The notes: generated by a model from the letters alone, not told the origin. Shown: positions 1 through 5,287, counted from the first letter of the stretch. The stretch: 6,453 nucleotides of DNA from Congzhengia minquanensis (GCF_014384785.1 NZ_JACRSU010000008.1:1-6453); one strand, 5' to 3'. Translations and numbers: made by a program.

Positions 1-119
1 CTTGATTCATCTATATTTTACCTCCACAAATTCCCGATTTGTCGTTCTGTTTAGTCCCCAAAGAACCTACTAAACCAGCTACGCTTTTGAACCGGTTCTG
101 TCTCACGCTCCGGCTGATC
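1..119. repeat. Terminal direct repeat, left copy (circular overlap)
   Basis: Bases 1-119 are identical to 6335-6453. Both contain the tail of the DUF536-like gene, its stop, the short intergenic gap and the start codon of the kinase gene. The simplest reading is that the sequence is a circle of 6334 bp whose ends were not trimmed, not a biological repeat. The exact length of 119 is what an assembler leaves when it closes a circle at a fixed k-mer size; that is inference. Confidence 0.93.
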
Positions 120-533
120 GGCTCCGGACTTGCCGGAAAGAAGCTGCTGATGCATTGTCCCAGCATGGAGAGCCTGGGCCGCTGCCGCAGTCTGCTGTGC
201 CGTCACCAACGCCGAGCTGACCTCCGCCAACCTTGCGTTCAGTTCCTCGATCTGCTTGTCCTTTACAGCAAGTTGCTCGCTTTTCCGGTCTAATTCTCCC
301 TGCAGCATAGCGATCAAAGTGGTTTCGCAAGTTTCGCAACTTGCTTTCGCCTGTTGCGAAACTTGCTTTCGTTCAACACCTAAATAATGCTGATATATGG
401 CGGTTTTTTGACTTTCGCTGATTGCGAAACTTCCTTTCGCATCTTTCGCAACATGGTTTCGCCTACACCATGCACGAACTGCCTGTTCCGACACGCCACA
501 TTCTATTGCAATTTCCGTTATTACACCCGCCAA
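51..533 (-). CDS. DUF536/KfrA-like HTH and coiled-coil plasmid protein
   Basis: A 160-aa protein of the type often found beside replication genes on Firmicute plasmids, probably a DNA-binding accessory replication or partition protein. Residues 3-30 form a helix-turn-helix (TEIAIECGVSEQAVRAWCRR). Residues 30-70 are a linker, 72-125 a heptad-like coiled coil (LDRKSEQLAVKDKQIEELNA), and the tail is basic-aromatic (KRSWFSRFFGD), as in other members of this group. The start is a TTG at 533: an in-frame TGA lies two codons upstream (537-539), no in-frame ATG begins the HTH, and a modest GAGTGGTG precedes it. It starts 33 bp after the toxin stop and probably belongs to the same operon. The linker codons coincide with an iteron cluster, so this stretch of DNA may serve two purposes. 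Family assignment is fairly sure; the exact role is not. Confidence 0.8.
   Translation of the reverse strand: MAGVITEIAIECGVSEQAVRAWCRRNHVAKDAKGSFAISESQKTAIYQHYLGVERKQVSQQAKASCETCETTLIAMLQGELDRKSEQLAVKDKQIEELNARLAEVSSALVTAQQTAAAAQALHAGTMHQQLLSGKSGADQPERETEPVQKRSWFSRFFGD
323..478. repeat. Iteron cluster inside the DUF536-like gene
   Basis: Four full 22-bp units begin at 323, 345, 413 and 435. All begin TTTCGC, have TT at positions 10-11 and a CG-containing AA-C core at 13-18; the last four bases are TTGC, TTGC, TTCC and ATGG. Truncated units begin at 367 (TTTCGT) and 457 (TTTCGC). The hexamer TTTCGC or its complement GCGAAA occurs nine times in 140 bp, starting at 323, 332, 345, 356, 413, 424, 435, 444 and 457. 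Spacing is mostly 11 or 22 bp, about one or two helical turns. Units 345 and 413 contain inverted hexamers, units 323 and 435 direct hexamers. This looks like a replication origin, incompatibility or partition site bound by a plasmid protein, possibly the one it encodes. Confidence 0.75.
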
Positions 534-566
534 ATATCATCACCACTCTTTCATCCGGAGTTAATC

Positions 567-845
567 TCAAAACAAATCGCTATGAGATCCCGTCCTTATC
601 AATTTCAAAATCAAAGTCTGCCGAACAACTTTATAGACCAACAGCCAGTCCGGCTCGATGTGACATTCTCTCATGTCCTTATAATTTCTGGAATTAGTGA
701 GAGCATGATCTCGATACGCCTCCGGCAACGGCTGCTCGTTACACAACAGCGTGATCACTTCCTCCAACTTCTTCGGATCGCAGCCTCTCTTGATCGCAAG
801 CTTGTAATCTCGTTTGAACTGCCCCGAAAACTCCGGCTTAAGCAT
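567..845 (-). CDS. yafQ: YafQ-family mRNA interferase toxin
   Basis: A 92-aa type II toxin of the RelE/YafQ fold, a ribosome-dependent endoribonuclease that cuts mRNA when not held by its antitoxin. The catalytic set known from E. coli YafQ is in place: H47, H62 and D66 (HALT; ECHIEPDWLLVY) and H88 with the terminal F92 (TGSHSDLF). The N-terminal FKRDYKLAIKRG and the LPEAYRDH stretch are also typical. Length is full. Its ATG overlaps the antitoxin stop by 8 bp (ATGCTTAA), and a GGAGG at 852-856 inside the antitoxin gene serves it, so translation is probably coupled. It looks intact and active. The DUF536-like gene follows after 33 bp. Confidence 0.93.
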   Translation of the reverse strand: MLKPEFSGQFKRDYKLAIKRGCDPKKLEEVITLLCNEQPLPEAYRDHALTNSRNYKDMRECHIEPDWLLVYKVVRQTLILKLIRTGSHSDLF

Positions 846-1104
846 TCAGCGCCTCCATCAGATCTGCAACGCTATCAAACGGACCATACATATCCTCTCC
901 CTTTTCTGCCGCCTCCATCGCCGCATAGGTAACAGCATTCGGCTCGTCAACCTTGACTTCAAAGGGAAGTCCATGACACCTAAGTGCCTGTCGATAAAAA
1001 ATACCCGTTGCCGTACTCAAATCCATTCCGAGGGACTTAAAGAGAGCTGCCGCCTGTGCTTTCAGCTCCGGCTCCATTCTTATCGTCATATTTCCTTTAG
1101 CCAT
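838..1104 (-). CDS. dinJ: RelB/DinJ-family antitoxin
   Basis: An 88-aa antitoxin that neutralises the overlapping YafQ-like toxin and should repress the shared promoter as a dimer. Residues 4-42 form a ribbon-helix-helix (NMTIRMEPELKAQAAALF ... ATGIFYRQAL), followed by the RelB/DinJ hallmark GLPFEV (45-50) and a C-terminal arm that would wrap the toxin. The start was set at the ATG at 1104, which has a strong GGAAAGGAGTG 5-6 bases upstream. The longer frame up to 1179 would run through the promoter and operator and lacks homologous character. First gene of the operon antitoxin-toxin-DUF536 and, through the circle join, the erm(B) region. Confidence 0.93.
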   Translation of the reverse strand: MAKGNMTIRMEPELKAQAAALFKSLGMDLSTATGIFYRQALRCHGLPFEVKVDEPNAVTYAAMEAAEKGEDMYGPFDSVADLMEALNA

Positions 1105-1144
1105 AATAGCACTCCTTTCCTCGTCATTTTTAGCTTGCACTAAT

Positions 1145-1173
1145 ATTATATTCAATATTCGTGACATTTGCAA
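1145..1173 (-). promoter_or_regulatory. Promoter of the toxin-antitoxin operon
   Basis: Reading on the minus strand, TTGCAA (1168-1173) and TATAAT (1145-1150) are separated by exactly 17 bp. The -10 is a perfect consensus and the -35 is close to it. Transcription would start near 1138, about 35 bases before the antitoxin ATG. No other strong promoter is visible before the DUF536-like gene or the erm(B) segment, so this one may drive all of them. Confidence 0.8.
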
Positions 1174-1187
1174 GTGCATTGCAAATG
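1165..1187. promoter_or_regulatory. Operator palindrome over the -35 box
   Basis: Perfect inverted repeat with 9-bp arms, CATTTGCAA and TTGCAAATG, and a 5-bp spacer. The arm 1165-1173 contains the -35 hexamer. A third TTGCAA lies at 1193-1198, just outside. Placement and shape fit binding of a ribbon-helix-helix antitoxin, or toxin-antitoxin complex, giving negative autoregulation. The binding protein is inferred from position. Confidence 0.7.
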
Positions 1188-1323
1188 TTTTTTTGCAACT
1201 TTTCTATGAACAGTGCTTTCTATATGCTAACACCGCAGCGTGTACATTTAGGGGGTGAAAAAGCCTTATTTCGCGCGGTTTTCAAGCCTCGTTTTCGGTG
1301 GGGTAATATAAAAACCCTTACCC

Positions 1324-1357
1324 GCCCCGAAAACGCCTTGTAGGGCGTTTCTGGGGC
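1324..1357 (-). terminator. Stem-loop after the primase gene
   Basis: Arms 1324-1337 and 1344-1357 pair over 14 bp with two internal mismatches around a 6-base loop; the inner 7 bp, AAACGCC/GGCGTTT, are perfect. It begins 3 bases after the primase stop. The U-run is not immediate: on the minus strand GGGTTTTTATATT follows about 10 bases later. Probably a transcription terminator, possibly an imperfect one that lets some transcription through. Confidence 0.6.
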
Positions 1358-1359
1358 GT

Positions 1360-2811
1360 TTACAGCCCTTTCTTAAATTCCTCCACCAACAGATCGCTCA
1401 AAGCCTGTGATGGGCGTATTTTGACCGTTATATGCCCCTCCGGTACGGTGTCCCACCATTTGCGGATCGTTTTCGGATCAAGTCCGGTGTCCCTATGACA
1501 ATCGGCCTTGCGTCCCTCTGGATGCTCCTGCCGCCACGCATAGACTTGCGCTTTCTTTTCTTCTGCCCCTTTTCTTCTCCATGTGCCGCCAGGATAATCC
1601 ACTTCCTGCACCGCCCTTGCTCTTTTCAAATGCTCTTTCTGTGATCTACCATTCCTCTTGTTGCGCTCGATGCGAACATCGGTCAGAGCTTCAATATCGG
1701 AAATCGTGAAATTGTAATACTCCTTGTCGTAGGCTTCCAGCGCACTCCGTATATCTTCCTCGGTCAATGCGTTCTCATGCTTCACCATCTGCAGATCATC
1801 AAAAGCCTCTTTCATATCCTGCCGGAGCTGCTGCTTCGACACACCGCATTTGTAAGCATAGATAGCAAGGCACATCAAAAAGAAATACCGATGCCCGCCC
1901 TTTATCTCTCCGATCTGCCGCAGCCACCAATGGTAGAGCGCATACGGATCATCACCATGCACCTTTCCGGCAATATCCCACTTCTTGCGTCCTTTCTCGC
2001 CTCTCACAACAACACGCTCATACCACTCCGGATATGCCTCCCTCGCCTCAGCTCGTGTCATTTTGGATGGGCTGAAAGGCTTATTGACATCCACCCTGTT
2101 TTCTGGCTTTGCGTAGGCGTTCAGATAATCCAGCGTTACCCGTTCTCCGGTACGGAAAGCGACCAGCTCCGTCCCATGCTTGTCATTGATGCTGCCCACC
2201 ATGCGGAAGCTCTGATTGATGGATTGATACTGGATCGCCTTGACCTGCGAAGTGCTGCCATACTCCCATAGCCGGAAAGTGAGGTCATATTTCAGACTTT
2301 TAAGCTGAATTTTTATATTCGGGTATAGGTCAATCGGCTGCTGGAAAACATAGTAGATATGCAGCCCTGTCCCCGACAGAACAAGGAAAGTCGGCATCGG
2401 CAACCGGCGCACTCGCTCCGGATCGCCGCCAAAGCGCAGAAAGAGGTTGCGCAGCTCGGCAAGACCTACGCCATCCAGATCGAAGATCAGAGCATACATC
2501 CGCTGGGCGTTCTCCAGCCTGTTCTCCTTTCTGCGATATGCAAGACCGCTGCACAAAGTAAGGCTGTTCCCCTCGACAAACTCCATGTAATCCTGTTCCC
2601 ATGTGTCGTTATACATCTTCCTGCGCCGGAGCTTCTTATCCTCGCTCTGTTCGTCCCGATACAGATACACAGCGTTCGGATGGGAAAAATCCGTGTGCCG
2701 TTCTCCGGAGTTCTCATTGTCCGGAAACAGCTCTTTATAAAACTCATAGCCTCCGACCTCCGGATATTGTGCGCTCAAATACTCGTAGCAGCCTCGATAA
2801 TTCTCGGTCAT
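1360..2811 (-). CDS. Archaeo-eukaryotic primase (PrimPol-type) plasmid replication protein
   Basis: A 483-aa protein, probably the plasmid replication protein, which would make primers or start DNA at the origin. The AEP catalytic motifs are visible. Motif I is MYALIFDLDG with metal ligands D111 and D113. Motif II is SGTGLHIYYVF (146-156) with H151. A motif III-like stretch is FRMVGSINDKHG (202-213). Residues 285-365 resemble a PriCT-like helical domain (GGHRYFFLMCLAIYAYKCG). The C-terminus has a helix-turn-helix (RKADCHRDTGLDPKTIRKWW, about 434-453), which could bind the origin. No Walker A motif or helicase domain is present, so the host must supply the helicase. The start at 2811 has GAGGTGG seven bases upstream. 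It follows a 415-bp structured leader and ends at a stem-loop. Domain calls rest on motif reading only. Confidence 0.82.
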   Translation of the reverse strand: MTENYRGCYEYLSAQYPEVGGYEFYKELFPDNENSGERHTDFSHPNAVYLYRDEQSEDKKLRRRKMYNDTWEQDYMEFVEGNSLTLCSGLAYRRKENRLENAQRMYALIFDLDGVGLAELRNLFLRFGGDPERVRRLPMPTFLVLSGTGLHIYYVFQQPIDLYPNIKIQLKSLKYDLTFRLWEYGSTSQVKAIQYQSINQSFRMVGSINDKHGTELVAFRTGERVTLDYLNAYAKPENRVDVNKPFSPSKMTRAEAREAYPEWYERVVVRGEKGRKKWDIAGKVHGDDPYALYHWWLRQIGEIKGGHRYFFLMCLAIYAYKCGVSKQQLRQDMKEAFDDLQMVKHENALTEEDIRSALEAYDKEYYNFTISDIEALTDVRIERNKRNGRSQKEHLKRARAVQEVDYPGGTWRRKGAEEKKAQVYAWRQEHPEGRKADCHRDTGLDPKTIRKWWDTVPEGHITVKIRPSQALSDLLVEEFKKGL

Positions 2812-2881
2812 ATTACCACCTCACAAAAGAAAAAGTACCAAAAAGAAAATCCGCTGCGGCGGGGATCGCCTGCGGGCGGGA

Positions 2882-2955
2882 AGGGGGAAAAGGGGGAGCA
2901 AAAGAGCGGCGGCTACGCCGCCTTAAAGAGAAAGTCACCTCCCCCTTTTCCCCCT
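2882..2955. repeat. 17-bp perfect inverted repeat enclosing a second hairpin
   Basis: Arms 2882-2898 (AGGGGGAAAAGGGGGAG) and 2939-2955 are exact complements. Between them GGCGGC (2908-2913) and GCCGCC (2917-2922) form a tight inner hairpin with a 3-base loop. The purine arm is also a near mirror repeat, a shape able to form unusual DNA structures. On the minus strand the inner hairpin is followed by CTCTTTT, so transcription could be attenuated here. Confidence 0.7.
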
Positions 2956-2979
2956 CGCTGCGGGGCATTGAAAGTGCCG

Positions 2980-3038
2980 CCACTATGGAAAACCCGATGG
3001 GTTTACCACAGTGGCTTGGAAAACCTCTAACGAGGTTT
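2980..3038. repeat. Tandem pair of related hairpins
   Basis: Hairpin A has arms 2980-2995 and 2999-3014 (16 bp, two mismatches, 3-base loop). Hairpin B has the perfect arms AAACCTC (3021-3027) and GAGGTTT (3032-3038), with outer TGG/CCA bases also pairing around a mismatch. Both share the pattern TGGAAAACC ... GGTTTACCACA, so this is a duplicated unit about 31 bp apart. Such twin stems suit a replication-protein binding or single-strand initiation site; function is inferred. Confidence 0.6.
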
Positions 3039-3177
3039 ACCACACTTCCAACACCCCTCCGCTCACCCCCCTTTTCCCCTCCGACTTTCTCCCTTTCAGA
3101 GAGAAAAAATATAGGTTGGGAGTACCCTTACAGGGGGCTTAGATTATCAATACAGCAATTCCCTATTTTCAGTTGTT

Positions 3178-3206
3178 ATTATAGCCTGTCCGAAAGAGAT
3201 TTTCAA
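3178..3206 (-). promoter_or_regulatory. Promoter for the primase gene
   Basis: On the minus strand TTGAAA (3201-3206), a 17-bp spacer and TATAAT (3178-3183) make an almost perfect housekeeping promoter. It begins only about 20 bases after the mobV stop and faces the primase gene, with start expected near 3171. Confidence 0.78.
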
Positions 3207-3222
3207 GCCCTCCGGACAGGCT
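3183..3222. terminator. 10-bp-arm hairpin just past the mobV stop
   Basis: Arms AGCCTGTCCG (3183-3192) and CGGACAGGCT (3213-3222) are exact complements around a 20-base loop. On the plus strand the stem is followed by TCTTTT, terminator-like for stray plus-strand transcription. On the minus strand, the direction of mobV, ATAATAAC follows and termination would be weak. The stem overlaps the -10 box and spacer of the primase promoter. Confidence 0.45.
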
Positions 3223-3226
3223 TCTT

Positions 3227-4474
3227 TTACAGCTCCATGCCGCCCATTCCTCGCTGGTGCTGCTGTTGCTCCTGCTGCTGTCCAATCTCCGGATCGGGCA
3301 GCAGCTCCCTCGCCTTTTCAAGCAGAGGACGCAGACGCTCCGGCAAGTGTTCTTCCAAGAAGTCCAGCATCCGACCGATGCCGTCCGTCAGACGCTCGGT
3401 GAAGCTGCGTTCCTCCTGCAGCTCGGATTGCAGATAATAGTTTTCATCGCGCAGCCTCCGGTTTTCCTGTTCAAGCCTCTGCTGCCGCTGCGCTTCTTCC
3501 AGCCGCTTCTTCATGGACGGCACCTGTGACCGCAGACGGGTGTTTTCCTCCGTCAGCTCCTGTACCTTGTGCCGATCCGTCACGCTGCGCAGTGCCATTT
3601 TCTTTAGCTGCTCGACCTGATCCACCGTCACGCCCTTTACTGCCCCTGTGAGCGTCTTTTCCGGCTGAATATCATGCAGGGGTGCATTTACCCTGTCAGC
3701 CTCCTTTAAGAGCCGCACAGTGCCTTTCAGAGCGTCCCGCTGCCGTTCCAGCTCAGCAACCTCCCGCTCTACTGCCGCTGTCTGCTGCTGCACCGCTTCC
3801 AGCCTCGCAGCCGCTTCCTTGAACTGCGGCAAGTCCATGTGCGGTCTGTTCGTGCCGAGAGAGATAATTTCAAAATCGTGCCGCTGGGCGATCTCCGTCA
3901 GAGCTTCTTTCTCCCGTTCCATCCACGCCGCCCATTCGGTCTGCTTTCTGCCGACACCGACAAACCCCTGCTGCTTCAATGCCTGTTTCATAGATACCCT
4001 TGTAGAAAGTCCTCTTGACTGCTCCGTTGCCACAGGGATAAAATCGACATGGAGATGGGGCGTTGCCTCGTCCATGTGCAGCACCATATTGAACACCCGC
4101 AGATGGGGGTTGCGTTCTGCAAAAGACTCCGCAAAATCTTTCAGAGCTGCCGCCGCCCGTTCTCCGTCCGGCGTACCGCACCCACAGTCGCTCATGTTGC
4201 CGATCTGGAAGATCGCTTCATGGAACAGCTTTTCCTGTTTACTCTGCCGGATATGCTCATAGTAGTCCGGTATCTTATCTCTCGTTTTGGTTTTCTTTGC
4301 GTTGTAGGCTGCGAGAGCTTCATCAAAGACCATATGATAGACCTGCTTCAGATCCTCGTTGCAGAAAACAATGTTCTGCTCCGTCCGGCTCCGGTCTACA
4401 TTCGCCGCTGAGAAGCTGCGGTTGTTGTGCCGGATGCTCCCTGCACCTGTCATACCCGAAATCGTAACTCCCAT
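3227..4474 (-). CDS. mobV: MobV-family relaxase (Mob/Pre)
   Basis: A 415-aa relaxase that nicks one strand at oriT and pilots the plasmid during transfer, using the conjugation machinery of another element. The N-terminal domain (1-210) has motif I HNNR at 16-19, whose histidine is the likely nucleophile by analogy with MobM of pMV158, and the metal-binding motif HMDEATPHLHVDF (133-145) with H133, H140 and H142. From about 215 to 365 it is largely coiled coil (ELERQRDALKG; QRLEQENRRLRDENYYLQSE), a dimerisation region, ending in a Q-rich tail (GQQQEQQQHQRG). Start 4474 has AAAGGGGG seven bases upstream. No coupling protein or secretion genes are present, so the plasmid is mobilizable, not self-transmissible. 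It has its own promoter beside the presumed oriT. Confidence 0.93.
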   Translation of the reverse strand: MGVTISGMTGAGSIRHNNRSFSAANVDRSRTEQNIVFCNEDLKQVYHMVFDEALAAYNAKKTKTRDKIPDYYEHIRQSKQEKLFHEAIFQIGNMSDCGCGTPDGERAAAALKDFAESFAERNPHLRVFNMVLHMDEATPHLHVDFIPVATEQSRGLSTRVSMKQALKQQGFVGVGRKQTEWAAWMEREKEALTEIAQRHDFEIISLGTNRPHMDLPQFKEAAARLEAVQQQTAAVEREVAELERQRDALKGTVRLLKEADRVNAPLHDIQPEKTLTGAVKGVTVDQVEQLKKMALRSVTDRHKVQELTEENTRLRSQVPSMKKRLEEAQRQQRLEQENRRLRDENYYLQSELQEERSFTERLTDGIGRMLDFLEEHLPERLRPLLEKARELLPDPEIGQQQEQQQHQRGMGGMEL

Positions 4475-4510
4475 AAAATCGCCCCCTTTCCGCTTATTCT
4501 TCCGTCCTCT

Positions 4511-4539
4511 ATTTTATCATAAATTTCCGCTAAAAACAA
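4511..4539 (-). promoter_or_regulatory. mobV promoter
   Basis: On the minus strand TTGTTT (4534-4539) and TAAAAT (4511-4516) are 17 bp apart, with a start expected about 30 bases before the mobV ATG. The palindromes of the presumed oriT lie directly upstream, so a bound relaxase could repress its own gene, as known for MobM-type systems; that link is inference. Confidence 0.7.
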
Positions 4540-4546
4540 CCTCTTT

Positions 4547-4626
4547 GTTACTTTCTGGTGAGAAAGTAACGCAAAAGCACTTTCACACCGCCACCCCATC
4601 GGTGCAGCGGTGTGAAAGTGCTTTGC
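4547..4626. other. Candidate oriT: two adjacent palindromes
   Basis: The first palindrome, GTTACTTTCT-ggtg-AGAAAGTAAC (4547-4570), has perfect 10-bp arms. The second has perfect 18-bp arms, 4574-4591 and 4607-4624, around a 15-base loop that contains a small CACC/GGTG pair. Its stem extends by a further GC pair across one bulged A. MobV relaxases act at inverted repeats directly upstream of their genes, and this is the only such place in the plasmid. The nick site cannot be given from sequence alone. Confidence 0.65.
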
Positions 4627-4630
4627 GCCC

Positions 4631-4741
4631 CTAAAGGGGAGGGGTTGCCGGAGCTGCTTCACTGCCGGCTCGTGCCTGCTGCTCTGCCAGCTCCGGAGGG
4701 GCGCTGCCCCTGCCGTCTGCGGACGGCTCCCCGACCTTCAT
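4631..4741 (-). pseudogene. Small Pro/Ala-rich frame, possible C-terminal gene remnant
   Basis: A 36-codon frame from an ATG at 4741 (MKVGEPSADGRGSAPPEL...) to TAG at 4631. The frame stays open upstream to about 4786, reading PYYFRQFQFIGG before the methionine, and no good Shine-Dalgarno precedes the ATG. It looks like the tail of a backbone protein whose front was lost when the kinase-erm(B) island joined here; composition changes from AT-rich to GC-rich near 4750. The DNA is also folded into hairpins: 4648-4656/4688-4696, 4698-4702/4706-4710 and 4712-4717/4722-4727. These may be transfer-region structure instead of coding sequence. I do not recognise the protein. Confidence 0.3.
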
Positions 4742-4763
4742 CCCACCGATAAACTGGAATTGT

Positions 4764-5148
4764 CTAAAATAGTAAGGCCGTACCGCTTACTATTTTTTCT
4801 TTTACTGCTGAAACAGTATCTTTGATTGAATGCGTAGTTGTATCTATAACATTTAATTCATAGATTCCTAAATTGGAAAATTGATTCCACATTGTTTCAA
4901 CTAATTCAATATTTGTTTCTCTGTCTAACTTTGAGCGTTCGATAGCTCGCTTCATAGTTTCTTCTTTACTTGCCCTTAGTGTACTTCATAATGCTCTTGA
5001 ACAATGTTGAGCCACGGCTCTAAAAACCACGGTCCTACAATGCCATCTACAATTACATCATATCCACCACGAGCATATCGCTTCGCAGCTTCTAAAAACG
5101 CTTCAATGACAATCAAATTTTGCTCATTTGATTCTGGCAAATGCGGTG
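4764..5148 (-). pseudogene. AAA/P-loop kinase-like gene, 3' part (cut off and frameshifted)
   Basis: Continuation of the gene that starts at 6344. The first piece (5148-4976) encodes PPHLPESNEQN ... RGGYDVIVDGIVGPWFLEPW ... HYEVH, where VIVDG is a Walker B-like strand. It then meets TAA (4976-4978). The remaining piece, read from 4979 in another frame, encodes LRASKEETMKRAIERSKLDR ... SGTALLF and stops at 4764. The shift point (CAC TAA GGG against CTA AGG) suggests a small deletion of a few codons, a second hit after the erm(B) insertion or before it. Whole and unbroken, the protein would be roughly 180 aa, the size of a small nucleotide- or antibiotic-kinase-like P-loop protein. Its substrate is unknown. 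Confidence 0.8.
4766..4796. terminator. Bidirectional terminator at the end of the kinase remnant
   Basis: Perfect arms AAATAGTAAG (4767-4776) and CTTACTATTT (4786-4795), extended by one A-T pair, enclose a 9-base loop. On the plus strand the stem runs into TTTTTTCTTTT; on the minus strand it ends in CTATTTTAG. It overlaps the last codons and stop of the kinase frame. It should stop transcripts coming from the erm(B) island before mobV and oriT. Confidence 0.65.
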
Positions 5149-5232
5149 GTAATCACTCCTTCTTAATTACAAATTTTTAGCATCTAATTTAACTTCAATT
5201 CCTATTATACAAAATTTTAAGATACTGCACTA
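5149..5232 (-). promoter_or_regulatory. Displaced erm(B)-type promoter and Shine-Dalgarno
   Basis: On the minus strand a consensus TATAAT (5204-5209) is followed, after an AT-rich leader, by AAGAAGGAGTGATTAC ending at 5149. This matches, from memory, the leader-less region normally just before the erm(B) ATG, with no attenuator peptide. Here it lies downstream of erm(B) and reads into the kinase remnant, where no suitable start codon follows. No good -35 is visible: the place where it would be (5227-5232) sits at the join with the topoisomerase remnant. Confidence 0.6.
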
Positions 5233-5283
5233 AAACGATTTTTTTAATACAATATTGTTGCCACACTTAGGACATTTTCCTAC
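5230..5283 (-). pseudogene. Topoisomerase-like zinc-finger remnant
   Basis: The frame V-GKCPKCGNNIVLKKSF runs from 5283 to a TAG at 5230. CPxCG followed by a hydrophobic-basic strand is typical of the C-terminal zinc fingers of type IA topoisomerases, and such genes are known next to erm(B) on streptococcal and enterococcal plasmids. There is no start codon, only 17 codons remain, and the frame ends where the displaced promoter begins. It probably marks the old right flank of erm(B), fused to its left flank. Confidence 0.55.
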
Positions 5284-5287
5284 AAGG

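Larger units (their letters stand above)
2812..3226. other. Structured leader between mobV and the primase; candidate origin
   Basis: There is no credible gene in this 415-bp gap. It holds the promoter for the primase gene at its far end (3178-3206), twin hairpins at 2980-3038, a long GC-rich inverted repeat at 2882-2955, and several C5T4C4-type tracts: 2941-2954, a direct copy at 3066-3079, and the inverted copy at 2883-2896. Transcripts would carry a leader of roughly 350 bases. Placement directly before the only replication gene makes it a candidate double-strand or primer-start origin, in competition with the iterons at 323-478. It could instead be a leader that controls primase expression. 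Confidence 0.45.

Noticed and set aside
26..42. Small inverted repeat ACAAAT/ATTTGT between the DUF536-like and kinase genes
   Set aside because: Only 6-bp AT-rich arms, no U-run; too weak to call a terminator.
323..478. CRISPR array
   Set aside because: Spacing is 11-22 bp with no unique spacers and no cas genes; the pattern fits iterons.
387..932. 181-codon open frame on the plus strand
   Set aside because: It is antisense to the DUF536-like gene, toxin and antitoxin, has unlikely composition and no ribosome site; a shadow of real genes.
1105..1179. N-terminal extension of the antitoxin to 1179
   Set aside because: It would cover the -10, -35 and operator; the ATG at 1104 has a strong Shine-Dalgarno and starts the RHH fold.
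2359..3437. Long plus-strand frames (2359-3030 and 2601-3437)
   Set aside because: They run antisense to the primase and mobV and through the hairpin leader; low-complexity translations rich in Pro, Ser and Arg.
4450..4662. 70-codon minus-strand frame over the mobV start and oriT
   Set aside because: It is out of frame with mobV, covers the promoter and palindromes, and lacks a good start signal.
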